A stretch of DNA of 64,000 nt from Pengzhenrongella frigida (GCF_004168625.1 NZ_SDWW01000003.1:87433-151432), one strand, 5' to 3'. Positions 18,030 through 26,797 are shown, counted from the stretch's first letter. The notes: generated by a model not told the origin, from the letters alone. Translations and numbers: made by a program.

Positions 18030-18596
18030 ATGCAACTTTCCGACCTCCAGAGCCGTGTTCGTATCGCCTTGACGACGACGATCGTCAACGAGTGGTCCCT
18101 GCTCAGCGGGGCCGGGGGCACGAGTCGACCGAGCGAGCGGGCCGTGGCGTTCCATCTGGGCTGGTACCTGCGTCCGATGGTCGAGGAGTCGTGGGACATC
18201 GACTGCGAGTACAACCGGTCCGGCATGTACCTCGAGGAGTCCGTGCGGCTCGTCGACGACGAGGGTCGGCGCATCCCGGACCTGATCGTCCACCACCGGG
18301 GCAAGCTGGGGCCGGAGCACAACCTGCTGCTGCTCGAGCTCGCGACCGACCGTGCGGACCTGGACCGGGAGGCGACCGGCGACTTCGGGCGGGCACGCGC
18401 GCTGCAGGCCCGCTTCGGGTACCAGTTCGCGGCGGTGCTCGACCTTCGGCTCGGTGCCCGTGGCGCCGAGCAGGCCGTGGCGCCGCACTGGCAGTGGTCG
18501 GCGCTCGACGGCGGCCCGGTCGACGCCGGGGACGTCTACGAGAAGGACGTGCTGGCGGAGATCGTCGAGCGCGCGGGGGAGCGCCCGCGCCGCTGA
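18030..18596 (+). CDS. unknown cytoplasmic protein, possible nuclease-like fold
   Basis: A 188-residue soluble protein that I do not recognise by family. The middle reads IPDLIVHHRG (about residue 82) and, after a short loop, NLLLLELAT (about residue 100). This Pro-Asp then Glu-x-(Lys-like) spacing on two predicted strands resembles PD-(D/E)XK nucleases, though Lys is replaced by Ala. An aromatic-rich segment (HLGWYLRPMVEESWDIDCEYNR) precedes it. No signal peptide or membrane segment is present. It is divergent from the CPBP gene, with a leaderless-type start. The fold assignment is inference only. Confidence 0.75.
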   Translation: MQLSDLQSRVRIALTTTIVNEWSLLSGAGGTSRPSERAVAFHLGWYLRPMVEESWDIDCEYNRSGMYLEESVRLVDDEGRRIPDLIVHHRGKLGPEHNLLLLELATDRADLDREATGDFGRARALQARFGYQFAAVLDLRLGARGAEQAVAPHWQWSALDGGPVDAGDVYEKDVLAEIVERAGERPRR

Positions 18597-18687
18597 GCTC
18601 GCTCGCTCGCTTTCTTTGCGTGCTCGCGGGTGGGACAGTCGGGGGGTCGGGGGTCATCCGAGCGCGTCAACCGGTGACGCGTCGTTT

Positions 18688-18724
18688 CCGGTGCACGCGG
18701 AACGCGGGCTCGAACCCTGGAAAC
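18688..18724 (+). promoter_or_regulatory. conserved leader, copy 1 (before ANTAR gene)
   Basis: This 37-base block matches 19471-19507 with one mismatch, and both copies end 11 bases before the start codon of an ANTAR gene. It contains CGCG-GAA-CGCG followed at once by GGG-CTCGAA-CCC, which could fold as two adjacent short hairpins. An ANTAR-bound RNA element is a possible role; a shared promoter (GGAAC-containing ECF-type) is the alternative. Confidence 0.55.
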
Positions 18725-18735
18725 GCTGGCGAACC

Positions 18736-19383
18736 GTGCCGTGCCTCGACTCGATCGACCTTTCCCCCGGATCAACCGGGCCCGCTCGTCCCGAGCTGGC
18801 CGAGCTGGTGCTGGCCGCGGACGACCTCAGTGATCTTCTGCAGCGACTGGCCACCGCGGCGGTGCACCACGTGGATGGCGCGGCCTCGGCCGTCATCACC
18901 GTCACCCGCGACGGTCGACCGACGACTCGGTCGGGGCTCGAGCAGGCCGCTGGAGCCCGTCGCAGCGGGCGTCTCTCGGTGCCCTTGAGCGACCTCGACC
19001 GCGCCACCGGTTCGGTCACCCTGTACCCGCGACTCCTGGCCGGTTTCGGTCCGGTCGAACGAGGCCAGGCGCAGCGGTTCGCGGACGAGTCGTCTCGGGT
19101 GCTGTCCCTGGCGCTGCGACTGGCGCGGGGCAATGAGGTCACCGATCAGCTCAGCGCAGAGCTCGCGTCGCGGACCGTGATCGACCACGCGCTGGGGATC
19201 GTCATGGGACAGAACCGGTGCGATGCCAACGTGGCATTTGCGATCCTTCGAGCAGCCTCCCAGAACCGGCACGTACGCCTGCGCGTCGTCGCGGCGGAGA
19301 TCGCGTCGACCGTGAGCCGCCGGCCGCCGGCCGCCGGCCGCGGAGTGCGGCTCGACGCCCGACTGGGTTCGAGCGGGAGCTGA
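18736..19383 (+). CDS. ANTAR-domain regulator with shortened GAF region
   Basis: A 215-residue protein. Residues 15-125 align with the GAF domain of the next gene (ELAELVLAADDLSDLLQRLA, FGPVERGQAQRFADESSRVL), but about 45 residues in the middle of that domain are missing. Residues 130-195 are an ANTAR RNA-binding domain (SRTVIDHALGIVMGQNRCDA, AILRAASQNRHVRLRVVAAEI). ANTAR proteins act as transcription antiterminators by binding paired hairpins. GTG 18736 is chosen because the conserved leader lies at exactly the same distance from it as from the start of the paralogue. No phosphoacceptor receiver domain is present. Confidence 0.85.
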   Translation: MPCLDSIDLSPGSTGPARPELAELVLAADDLSDLLQRLATAAVHHVDGAASAVITVTRDGRPTTRSGLEQAAGARRSGRLSVPLSDLDRATGSVTLYPRLLAGFGPVERGQAQRFADESSRVLSLALRLARGNEVTDQLSAELASRTVIDHALGIVMGQNRCDANVAFAILRAASQNRHVRLRVVAAEIASTVSRRPPAAGRGVRLDARLGSSGS

Positions 19384-19470
19384 CCCGAATGGTCTGTTCG
19401 TCCTGACTTCGGTGTCACCATGGAAGGAGCCGGAGGCATCTCGCGTGCGTCAGGACTCGGCGCGCCGTCC

Positions 19471-19507
19471 CCGGTGAACGCGGAACGCGGGCTCGAACCC
19501 TGGAAAC
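19471..19507 (+). promoter_or_regulatory. conserved leader, copy 2 (before GAF-ANTAR gene)
   Basis: Second copy of the block at 18688-18724, with one mismatch, ending 11 bases before ATG 19519. Conservation stops at the coding starts. Confidence 0.55.
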
Positions 19508-19518
19508 CTCGGCCACCC

Positions 19519-20289
19519 ATGTCCGACAACATCCCGATCGCCCAGCCCGCAGGTGCATCGAGGCACGCCGCCGGCGAGCTGCAAGACCTCGTTCTGGCCT
19601 CCGACAACGTCGAGGGCTTCCTGCAACGGCTCGTGGAGATCGCCGTCGCGTTCCTCGGCGGCGACATCTCGGCCGGTGTCACGGTCTCCCGCTACGGTCA
19701 CCCGGTCACGGTCGCCAGCAGCGACCGGTACGCCAGCCAGTTCGACGAGGCGCAGTACGGCCACAACGAGGGTCCCTGCCTGACGGCGATGCGCAGCGGC
19801 AACGTCGTCCTGATCGATGACCTCGCCAGCGACGAACGGTTCAGCCAGTACCGACCTCGTGCGCTCGCCTTGGGGGTCCGGTCGTCCCTGTCGATGCCGC
19901 TGGACGGCGGGGACCACGCCATCGGCGCCCTGAACCTGTACTCCGGAAAGCCGCACGCCTTCGGCCCCACCGAGCAGGGTGAGGCGAAACGCTTCGCCGA
20001 TGAGGCGTCGCGGGCGCTGAATCTCGCGGTGCGCTTCGCCCAGAACGTCGAGATCACCGACCAGCTCCGTGCCGCGCTGACGTCGCGGACGGTGATCGAC
20101 CAGGGGATCGGCATCATCATGGGGCAGAACCGCTGCGACGCCGACGCGGCGTTCGAGATCCTCCGCACGGCCTCCCAGAACCGCAACATCAAGCTGCGCA
20201 CGGTCGCCGCCGAGATCGTCACCGCCGTCGGGCACAAGCCACCCCTCGGTGGGCATCCGTTCAACGACGGGTCGCCGCTGGTCCGGTGA
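19519..20289 (+). CDS. GAF-ANTAR antiterminator protein
   Basis: A 256-residue cytoplasmic regulator. Residues 20-165 form a complete GAF sensor domain (FLGGDISAGVTVSRYGHPVT, HNEGPCLTAMRSGNVVLIDD, SLSMPLDGGDHAIGALNLYS), and residues 175-240 an ANTAR domain (SRTVIDQGIGIIMGQNRCDA, EILRTASQNRNIKLRTVAAE). This GAF-ANTAR layout is common in actinobacteria and couples ligand sensing to RNA binding. The ATG is preceded by the same leader as the upstream paralogue, so the pair probably arose by tandem duplication and shares control. An ABC exporter follows 144 bases downstream. Confidence 0.92.
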   Translation: MSDNIPIAQPAGASRHAAGELQDLVLASDNVEGFLQRLVEIAVAFLGGDISAGVTVSRYGHPVTVASSDRYASQFDEAQYGHNEGPCLTAMRSGNVVLIDDLASDERFSQYRPRALALGVRSSLSMPLDGGDHAIGALNLYSGKPHAFGPTEQGEAKRFADEASRALNLAVRFAQNVEITDQLRAALTSRTVIDQGIGIIMGQNRCDADAAFEILRTASQNRNIKLRTVAAEIVTAVGHKPPLGGHPFNDGSPLVR

Positions 20290-20310
20290 CCGCGTCCGGC
20301 CGCCCTCGAC

Positions 20311-20350
20311 CGACGCAGGACCATCGGCACCGACGCAGGACCATCGGCAC
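20311..20350. repeat. 20-bp perfect tandem repeat
   Basis: CGACGCAGGACCATCGGCAC occurs twice in direct succession between the GAF-ANTAR gene and the ABC exporter. Each unit, with the preceding C, can pair CCGA with TCGG, so the RNA could carry two identical small stem-loops. Confidence 0.85.
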
Positions 20351-20433
20351 TGGTCAGCCGGACCACCGGGGCGCAGCGTGGGAGCAGCGCACGATCGTGA
20401 GCGGTCGGAGCGCGCCCCGCTCAGGAGGTGTCC

Positions 20434-21306
20434 ATGGTGCCCGCGGCGATCAGCACCCACGGACTGACGAAGCACTTCGGTCGCGTGGTCGCCCTCGACG
20501 ACCTGACCGTCGAGGTCCAGCAGGGGGAGATCTTCGGCTTCCTCGGCCCGAACGGCGCGGGCAAGTCGACCACGATCCGGCTGCTGCTCGGCCTGGTGCG
20601 CCCCACCCGGGGGACCGCAGAGATCCTCGGGATCCCGGTGCGCGACATCCGGCGGGCGCACCGGTATGTCGGGTACGTGCCGGGCGACGTCGCGCTGTGG
20701 CCCCAGCTCACCGGGACCGAGACCCTCGACCTGCTCGGCCGCGTCGCCGGCGGGGTGGACGCGAAGTACCGCGCGGAGCTGCTCGACCGTTTCGAGCTCG
20801 ACCCCGCGCCACGGCTGCGGTCGTTCTCCAAGGGGAACCGCCAGAAGATCGCCCTGGTCGCGGCTTTCATGTCCCGCCCGGACGTGCTGCTGCTCGATGA
20901 GCCGACCGCAGGCCTCGACCCGCTGATGGAGGAGGAGTTCCAACGCCTGGCGCGGGAGGTGACCGTCGCGGGGCAGACCATCTTCCTGTCCTCGCACATC
21001 CTGGACGAGGTGGAAGACCTCTGCGACCGGGTCGGCATCCTGCGCAGCGGCCGGCTGGTCGAGGTCGCGGCCCTCGACGACCTGCGTCGCCTGCACACCA
21101 CCGTCATCGAGGTGCTGGTGGACGGGCCCGTGCCGTCGCTCGAAGACGTCCCCGGGTTGACCGACATCGATCTCATCGACGGCGGCGTGCGGGTCGCGGT
21201 CGCCGGTTCGCCCGCTGCGCTGATCGAGCGGCTGGCGGGCGTCCCGGTGAACCGGATCCGGACCGAGGAGCCCTCGCTCGAGGAGATCTTCCTCACCTAC
21301 TACTGA
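20434..21306 (+). CDS. ABC exporter ATP-binding protein
   Basis: A 290-residue ATPase of the DrrA/CcmA type. It shows Walker A GPNGAGKSTT near residue 40, a divergent signature FSKGNRQKIAL, Walker B VLLLDEPTAGLDP and switch His SSHILDEVEDL. Its C-terminal 80 residues form the small domain typical of antibiotic-resistance ABC exporters. AGGAGG five bases before ATG 20434 sets the start. It should pair with the permease encoded directly downstream, which is frameshifted, so the transporter may be inactive. Confidence 0.92.
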   Translation: MVPAAISTHGLTKHFGRVVALDDLTVEVQQGEIFGFLGPNGAGKSTTIRLLLGLVRPTRGTAEILGIPVRDIRRAHRYVGYVPGDVALWPQLTGTETLDLLGRVAGGVDAKYRAELLDRFELDPAPRLRSFSKGNRQKIALVAAFMSRPDVLLLDEPTAGLDPLMEEEFQRLAREVTVAGQTIFLSSHILDEVEDLCDRVGILRSGRLVEVAALDDLRRLHTTVIEVLVDGPVPSLEDVPGLTDIDLIDGGVRVAVAGSPAALIERLAGVPVNRIRTEEPSLEEIFLTYY

Positions 21307-21357
21307 CCGCGAACACAACTGACCCGGAACGACTCGCCCAGCCAGGAGGTGGTCGGC

Positions 21358-22979
21358 GTGGAGCACGCGGCGCACCGCACCGCCGGCGCGCGGCCGGCGG
21401 AGCGGAGCGCGGTCGTCCGGTTGACGGCCCGGCTGGTGCGGGTCGGAGCGGCGGTGCTCGTCGTGGCCCTCGCCGCCTATGCGGTGATGGAGGTGCAGGT
21501 CTTCGAGTCCATGTACCCCGACCAGGCCTCACGAGAGCTGGTCGCGCAGTTCGGCCAGGATCCGGCCATGCGGGTGCTGGTGGGGACGCCGGCCGGGACG
21601 TCGATCGGTGCGCTCGTCGTGTGGGACGGAGGCTGGATGCTGCAGATGGTGGTGGGCGTCTGGGCGGTCGTGACCACCGCCCGACTGCTGCGCGGCGATG
21701 AGGACGCGCATCGCTCCGAGCTGCTTCTCGCCGGTCCGGTGCGGGCGCGGACCGCGCTGGGCGCGCAGCTCGTGGTCCTGGTCGCGGCGAGCGCCCTCGT
21801 CGGGCTGGCCGTCGGGACGGCGATGATCGCGGCCGGAGCCGACGGCGGCGGCGCGCTGCTGTTCGGGGCGGAGGTCGCCTGCTTCGGCGCGACGTACGTC
21901 GCGTTGACCGCCGCCCTGTCGCAGCTGCTCGGGTCGCGGGGCCGGGTGCTCGGCACCGCGGCCACGATCCTCGGCGCGGCCGTGCTGCTGCGCATGGTCG
22001 CCAACAGCGCAGACACGCGGTCGTGGGTCGCCTGGCTGACCCCGCTCGGCTGGAACGATCGCCTCGAGCCCTCGGCGGGAACCACTGGCCGGTGCTGCTC
22101 GTCCCCGTCGTCGTGGTCGGCTCGCTGCTGGCGGTCGCCGTCGGTCTGCGGGACCGCCGGGACAGCGGCGCCGGAATGATCGCCGCGCGCGCGGTCGAGC
22201 GCTCGCGCGACCTCTGGTTGTCCAGCCCGCTGGCGTTCGCGTGGCGCAGCACGATCGGGACGTTGCTCAGCTGGGCCGTCGGGATCGCCGCGCTGGGGGC
22301 GGTCGCCGGGGCGATGCTGCCGAGCCTGGAGGAGTTCGTCGCGGGCGACCCGGCCTACGCCGAGCTGATGGCCACCTTCGGCATCGACCTCGCCGACATC
22401 AGCCTCGGCTACGTCGCGATGATGGGGGTGATCACCGGCCTCGTGATGGCGCTCTACGTCACCTGGCGGGTCGGGGCGGCCCGGGCCGAGGAGGACTCGC
22501 AGCGGCTCGATCAGCTCCTGGTGCGGCCGGTCCTGCGGTGGCGGTGGCTCGGTGGGCACGTGCTGCTCGCCGCGGTCGCGGTCCTTCTGCTCACCGGGAC
22601 CGCCGCCACCGCCACCTGGGCCTGCGCCGCGGTCGTCGGCGCCGACCTCGCCTATGCGGATGCCGCGGCGGCCGTGCTCAACACCCTCCCGCTCGTCGCA
22701 CTGTTCCTCGGCCTGGCGGTGTTCCTCTTCGGGGTGGCGCCACGCCTGGTCGTGCCGGTGGGAGCCTCAGCGACGATGGTGGCCTACGTCCTGAACTTCG
22801 TCGGTCCGCCGCTCGACTGGCCCGAGCCCCTCGTCGCACTCTCACCGTTCCACCACCTCGAGATGGTCCCCGTGGACCCCGTGGGCGCGAGCGCCGCCGT
22901 CGTGATGGGTGTGCTCGCGCTGGGGTTCGTCGTCGCCGGGATGGTCGCCTTCCAGCGACGGGACGTCGTCGGTGGCTGA
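21358..22979 (+). pseudogene. ABC-2 exporter permease, frameshifted
   Basis: Two overlapping frames together encode one roughly 540-residue permease of the polyketide-antibiotic exporter type, with about twelve helices in two halves. Frame 1 runs from GTG 21358 (AGGAGG eight bases upstream) through WVAWLTPLGWNDRLEP. Frame 2 continues with GGNHWPVLLVPVVVVGSLLA to the TGA at 22979. The switch lies at 22071-22074, where one base appears to be missing after GAGCCCT; restoring it gives a continuous reading, and the span is one base short of a multiple of three. Frame 1 alone would stop at 22179 after 273 residues. Sequencing error, decay and programmed frameshifting are all possible. Confidence 0.85.
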
Positions 22980-23012
22980 GTCGACGCCCGCGACGCGGGA
23001 CGGAGCGGCGCC

Positions 23013-24566
23013 GTGAGCGGGCGGCGGGACCGGCTTCGGGAGATCGTCGAGACGCTCTCCCGGCACGGGCTCGGCTTCGTCCTCGGGGCGGTGGGGACGG
23101 GGCTGCGACCCTCGCTCGATCGCGACGCACCGACCGACGCGTCGCGGACGACGACGCAGCCCGAGCGGGTGCGGATCATGCTGGCGGAGCTGGGGCCCAC
23201 GTTCGTCAAGCTCGGGCAGATCCTCTCCACCCGCCCCGACCTCCTCCCGCCCGCCTACGTGACGGAGCTGGCGAAGCTGCAGGACTCCGCCCCGCCGGTC
23301 CGCATCGAGGCGATCCGCCAGGTCATCCAGGACGAGCTGGGCACGAGCCCGCACGACGCGTTCGCCGCGTTCGACGACGTCCCGCTGGCGAGCGCCTCGA
23401 TCGGGCAGGCGCACGCCGCCGCGATCGACGGGGTCGAGGTGGTCGTCAAGGTCCGCCGCCCCGGGGCGGTCGAGAGTGTCACCCAGGACCTGGAGATCCT
23501 CCGCGAGCTCGCCGAGATCGCGCGTCGTGCCTGGGCGCCCGCGCGCGAGTACGACGTCGTCGGCTTTGTCAAGGACTTCAGCGACACGCTGCGGGCCGAG
23601 CTCGACTACGTCCAGGAGGCGCGGCACGCCGAGCGCTTCGCGCGCCAGGTCGCCGGGGATCCGCGGATCCACATCCCGCGGGTCTTCTGGGACCGGACGA
23701 CGTCGCGGGTGCTCACGCTCGAGCGTGTGCACGGCATCAAGATCAACGACCTCGATGCGTTGGACGCGGCGGGGATCGGTCGCGAGGACCTCGCCGTGCG
23801 CGCCGCCACCCTCCTGTGCGAGATGGTCTTCGAGGACGGGTTCTTCCATGCCGACCCGCATCCGGGGAACTTCTTCGTCGAGGCCGACGGAACCATCGGG
23901 CTGATCGACTTCGGCATGGTCGGCGTGATCGGCGACAGGCTGCGCGAGCAGCTGGTCCGGTTGCTGGTCGCCGTCGCCCGCAAGGACACCGATCGGCTGG
24001 TGGGGGCGGTCCTCGAGATGTGCGGGCGGTCCCGTCCCGGCGACCGGCAGGGGCTGCGCGACTCGGTCGACGTCCTCGTCCGGCGGTACGCGGGCCGACC
24101 GCTCGCCGAGATCCCGGTGGTGGCCCTCGTCGCCGAGGCCATCGACCTCCTGCGCGCCCACCACCTCCAGCTGCCGCGGGAGGTGGCCCTGCTGCTCAAG
24201 GTGCTCGTCATGGTCGACGGGCTCGGCCGGCAGCTCGACCCCGAGTTCGACCTCTGGGGCGTGCTCACCCCGTTCACCCGCCGGCTGGTCCGCGAGGCCT
24301 TCGCCCCGCAGGCGGTCATCGGCCGCCTGCGGGACCTCGTGGTCGACGCCGTCCAGCTGGGGGTCGATGCCCCCGATCACCTGCGACGGGCGCTCGCGGT
24401 CCTCGAGCAGGGTGGCCTCGACGTGCAGATCCGGGCGGCGGAGCTGCGGCCGTTGCTCGACCAGGCCGAACGGGTCGGCAACCGTCTGGTGGCGGGCACG
24501 ATCACCGCCGCACTCATCGGCGGGATCGGCCGCGTCGTCGCCGCGGACCCGAAGCGGTACGGCTAG
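23013..24566 (+). CDS. AarF/UbiB (ABC1) atypical kinase
   Basis: A 517-residue ABC1-family protein. Diagnostic motifs are FVKLGQ (KxGQ, near residue 70), the Ala-rich loop LASASIGQAHAA near residue 128, VVVKVRRPG with the catalytic Lys, HADPHPGN near residue 285 and LIDFGM near residue 305. Family members support isoprenoid quinone or lipid metabolism at the membrane. The TAG at 24564-24566 is followed in frame by 34 further codons ending at 24671, which encode a hydrophobic tail (LVRTGFAALGALGAYLVGST) like the membrane anchor common at this position, so the stop may be a mutation. GTG 23013 follows GGAG at seven bases. Confidence 0.9.
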   Translation: MSGRRDRLREIVETLSRHGLGFVLGAVGTGLRPSLDRDAPTDASRTTTQPERVRIMLAELGPTFVKLGQILSTRPDLLPPAYVTELAKLQDSAPPVRIEAIRQVIQDELGTSPHDAFAAFDDVPLASASIGQAHAAAIDGVEVVVKVRRPGAVESVTQDLEILRELAEIARRAWAPAREYDVVGFVKDFSDTLRAELDYVQEARHAERFARQVAGDPRIHIPRVFWDRTTSRVLTLERVHGIKINDLDALDAAGIGREDLAVRAATLLCEMVFEDGFFHADPHPGNFFVEADGTIGLIDFGMVGVIGDRLREQLVRLLVAVARKDTDRLVGAVLEMCGRSRPGDRQGLRDSVDVLVRRYAGRPLAEIPVVALVAEAIDLLRAHHLQLPREVALLLKVLVMVDGLGRQLDPEFDLWGVLTPFTRRLVREAFAPQAVIGRLRDLVVDAVQLGVDAPDHLRRALAVLEQGGLDVQIRAAELRPLLDQAERVGNRLVAGTITAALIGGIGRVVAADPKRYG

Positions 24567-24687
24567 TGGGAGGAGCCCCTGGTCCGGACCGGTTTCGCGG
24601 CCCTCGGCGCGCTCGGCGCCTACCTCGTCGGTTCCACTTGGCGGGGTCGGGGCGGGCGGACACCGCGGTGACGCGGGCCCCGCAACG

Positions 24688-25962
24688 TCACGGAACGGCG
24701 TGGCTGCTGGCGGCCACCAGGGCGCGTCGCCCCGACGGCAGGGCGACGGCGGCGGCGACCACCCCGAAGGTGGCCACGCCGGAGGCGACGAGCACGGCCT
24801 CGACCGTGAACCGATCGGCGAGCGGACCGAAGACCGCCATCCCGATGGGCATTGCGACGGCCATCACGATGCCGACGAAACCGAACACCCGGCCCTGCAT
24901 CTCGGGCTCGACCGTCTCCTGCAGCAGCGTCATCGACGTCGTGGAGAAGAACGGCACCGCGAGGCCGACGGCGAACATGAACGCGAAGAACACGTAGAGG
25001 TTCGTCGACAGGCCGAGCCCGACCGACAGGCCACCGAAGGCCACCGTGGCCCCCACGACCATCGCGATGCGGTTCTTCAGGCCGCCCCAGGTGGCCAGCA
25101 ACGCGCCGCCCAGGATCATGCCGACACTGAACGCGACCTCGTTGGCGGTGAGCTTCCACACCTCGTCACCGAAGGTCCGCACGATCATGAGCGGCGTCAG
25201 GTAGGACGGCGCGACGATGAGCACGAAGACCACGGCGTAGAGCCCGAGCAGCCACCGCACGAAGGTGTGCGACGCGGTGTAGCGCAACCCGCCGACGAGG
25301 TCGTCGAAGTACCCGGCGCGCGCCTCGCCTGCAGCGAGACGGCGGACGGGGCTCGGGACGGAGAGCAGGCTCAGCAGGGCGATGCCGATGACCGCCGTGA
25401 CGATGTCGACGAAGAAGACCGCGACGATCGTCGAGCTCGCATACACCGCGGCCGCTGCCGCCGGTGCGAGGAGCATCATCGAGGACTGGATCGTGCCGTT
25501 GATGCCGTTGACCCGCATGAGCTTGTCGGTGGGGACGATCTGCGGCAGCAGTGCGCTGACCGCCGGCATCTGGATCCCGGCACCGACCGACCGGATCGCC
25601 AGGGCGACGTAGATGAGCCACAGGTCGTCGGCCCCGCCGAGCATGAGCAGCGCGAGTGCCAGCGTCGCCGTCGCGATCATGGCATCGGCGCCGATGATGA
25701 GCAGCTTGCGGTTGAGCCGGTCGGCCCACACCCCGCCGAAGATGGACACGACCGCCTGCGGGAGGAAACCGAACACGGCGGCCAAGGCCATCACCGCGCC
25801 CGACTTCGTCTCCAGCGTGAGGTGCCACATGATCGCGTACTGGACGAGCATCGAGCCGAACAGCGAGACGGTCTGGCTCGTGAGGAAGACCGTCGCGTCG
25901 CGCCGCCAGCGCTGCCGGGGTTCGACGGCGACGAACGCCGGGCTCGCTGCGGGATGTGGCAC
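24688..25962 (-). CDS. MFS transporter, MFS_3 / enterobactin-exporter-like
   Basis: A 424-residue, 12-helix transporter. The N-terminal helix SLFGSMLVQYAIMWHLTLET and motif A-like FGGVWADRLNRKLLIIGAD are typical of MFS_3 proteins that export siderophores or macrolides; RVFGFVGIVMAVAMPIGMAVFGPLADR is the second-half counterpart. GTG 25962 has TAGAGT ending seven bases upstream and no Shine-Dalgarno. It is convergent with the AarF gene and divergent from the lipoprotein gene. No regulator lies next to it. Confidence 0.88.
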   Translation of the reverse strand: MPHPAASPAFVAVEPRQRWRRDATVFLTSQTVSLFGSMLVQYAIMWHLTLETKSGAVMALAAVFGFLPQAVVSIFGGVWADRLNRKLLIIGADAMIATATLALALLMLGGADDLWLIYVALAIRSVGAGIQMPAVSALLPQIVPTDKLMRVNGINGTIQSSMMLLAPAAAAAVYASSTIVAVFFVDIVTAVIGIALLSLLSVPSPVRRLAAGEARAGYFDDLVGGLRYTASHTFVRWLLGLYAVVFVLIVAPSYLTPLMIVRTFGDEVWKLTANEVAFSVGMILGGALLATWGGLKNRIAMVVGATVAFGGLSVGLGLSTNLYVFFAFMFAVGLAVPFFSTTSMTLLQETVEPEMQGRVFGFVGIVMAVAMPIGMAVFGPLADRFTVEAVLVASGVATFGVVAAAVALPSGRRALVAASSHAVP

Positions 25963-25969
25963 GGCCGCC

Positions 25970-25975
25970 ACTCTA
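25970..25975 (-). promoter_or_regulatory. -10 box, leaderless MFS transporter
   Basis: TAGAGT on the minus strand ends seven bases before GTG 25962. Confidence 0.5.
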
Positions 25976-26141
25976 GGACCCCCCGGTTCATCCGGGCGAT
26001 CTGATTTGCGGATCGGCGCTCGGACGTCGCCGGTCTCGTGAAGGCCACCGGTCGCCGGGGCGCCGCCGCCTCGTGGACTCGCCCGCACCGCGCGCCGGGG
26101 CGAGACTGAAATGACGTCCGCAGGGAGAGGGGTCGGGAGTC

Positions 26142-26792
26142 ATGCCCAGAGAACACCGACGTGCTGCGCTCCTGCTGGCCCTCGCTCTGGCGGTGGGGGC
26201 GGGCTGCGCCGGACCGGACTCGGAGTCGTCGTCACCCACGACGTCGCAGGCCGCCGGCTCGACCGGAGGCTCGTCCTCGCAGGAGGAGTCCGGCTCGGCC
26301 TCCGGGGAGGAGACCTCGGGAACCGAGGACCCCGCCGAGGGGGGCGGAGGTGGGGTCAGCGTGGAGCTGGCCGGCCTGCCGGTCGGTGGGGGGTCGACCG
26401 TCCGGGTCGGTGAGGCGTGGTGCCAGGCCCTGTTCTGGGGCAGTGAGCTCCCCGCGGGTGTGACGCTCGAGATCGACGCCGTCCAGGTCGGGGAGCCGGG
26501 CGGCACGGTGCAGGCGGTCGGCTGCGAGGACAAGCCCCCGTGCGTCGGGGCGACGATCTCGGAGGACCAGCGGGGGTGCGCGCTCGCTGTCGTCCCGCCG
26601 TCACCGGAGCCCGAGTCGGTTCGCGTGCGACTGGACGGCACGCTGCGGTGCCCGGACCAGGCCACCTGTGATCAGGTCGTCGTCGTCGACGGGGCCTCGA
26701 CCCTGATCCTTCGCCCGAGCACCAGCGGCACCGAGGACGAGACCGGGACGGACGACGGGGCCGACGAGAGCCCCTCACCGAGCGACGGCTGA
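26142..26792 (+). CDS. secreted lipoprotein of unknown function
   Basis: A 216-residue protein with a type II signal peptide (ALLLALALAVGAGC; Cys 22 would be lipidated). A 55-residue Ser/Glu/Gly linker follows, then a compact domain with several Cys (CQALFW, GCEDKPPC, GCALAV, CPDQATC) that could form disulfides. It should sit on the outer face of the membrane. GGGAG before ATG 26142 supports the start. The next gene begins six bases after its stop, so the two are probably co-transcribed. No family recognised. Confidence 0.8.
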   Translation: MPREHRRAALLLALALAVGAGCAGPDSESSSPTTSQAAGSTGGSSSQEESGSASGEETSGTEDPAEGGGGGVSVELAGLPVGGGSTVRVGEAWCQALFWGSELPAGVTLEIDAVQVGEPGGTVQAVGCEDKPPCVGATISEDQRGCALAVVPPSPEPESVRVRLDGTLRCPDQATCDQVVVVDGASTLILRPSTSGTEDETGTDDGADESPSPSDG

Positions 26793-26797
26793 TCGTC

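Noticed and set aside
18700..18722. tRNA T-arm-like string (GGGCTCGAACCC) before the ANTAR genes
   Set aside because: The rest of a cloverleaf is absent on both strands, and the block is repeated as a leader, so no tRNA is called.
22241..24997. Plus-strand frame of about 920 codons through the AarF gene
   Set aside because: It is out of frame with the AarF kinase, which has all family motifs in another frame; the translation is Arg/Ala/Gly-rich noise.
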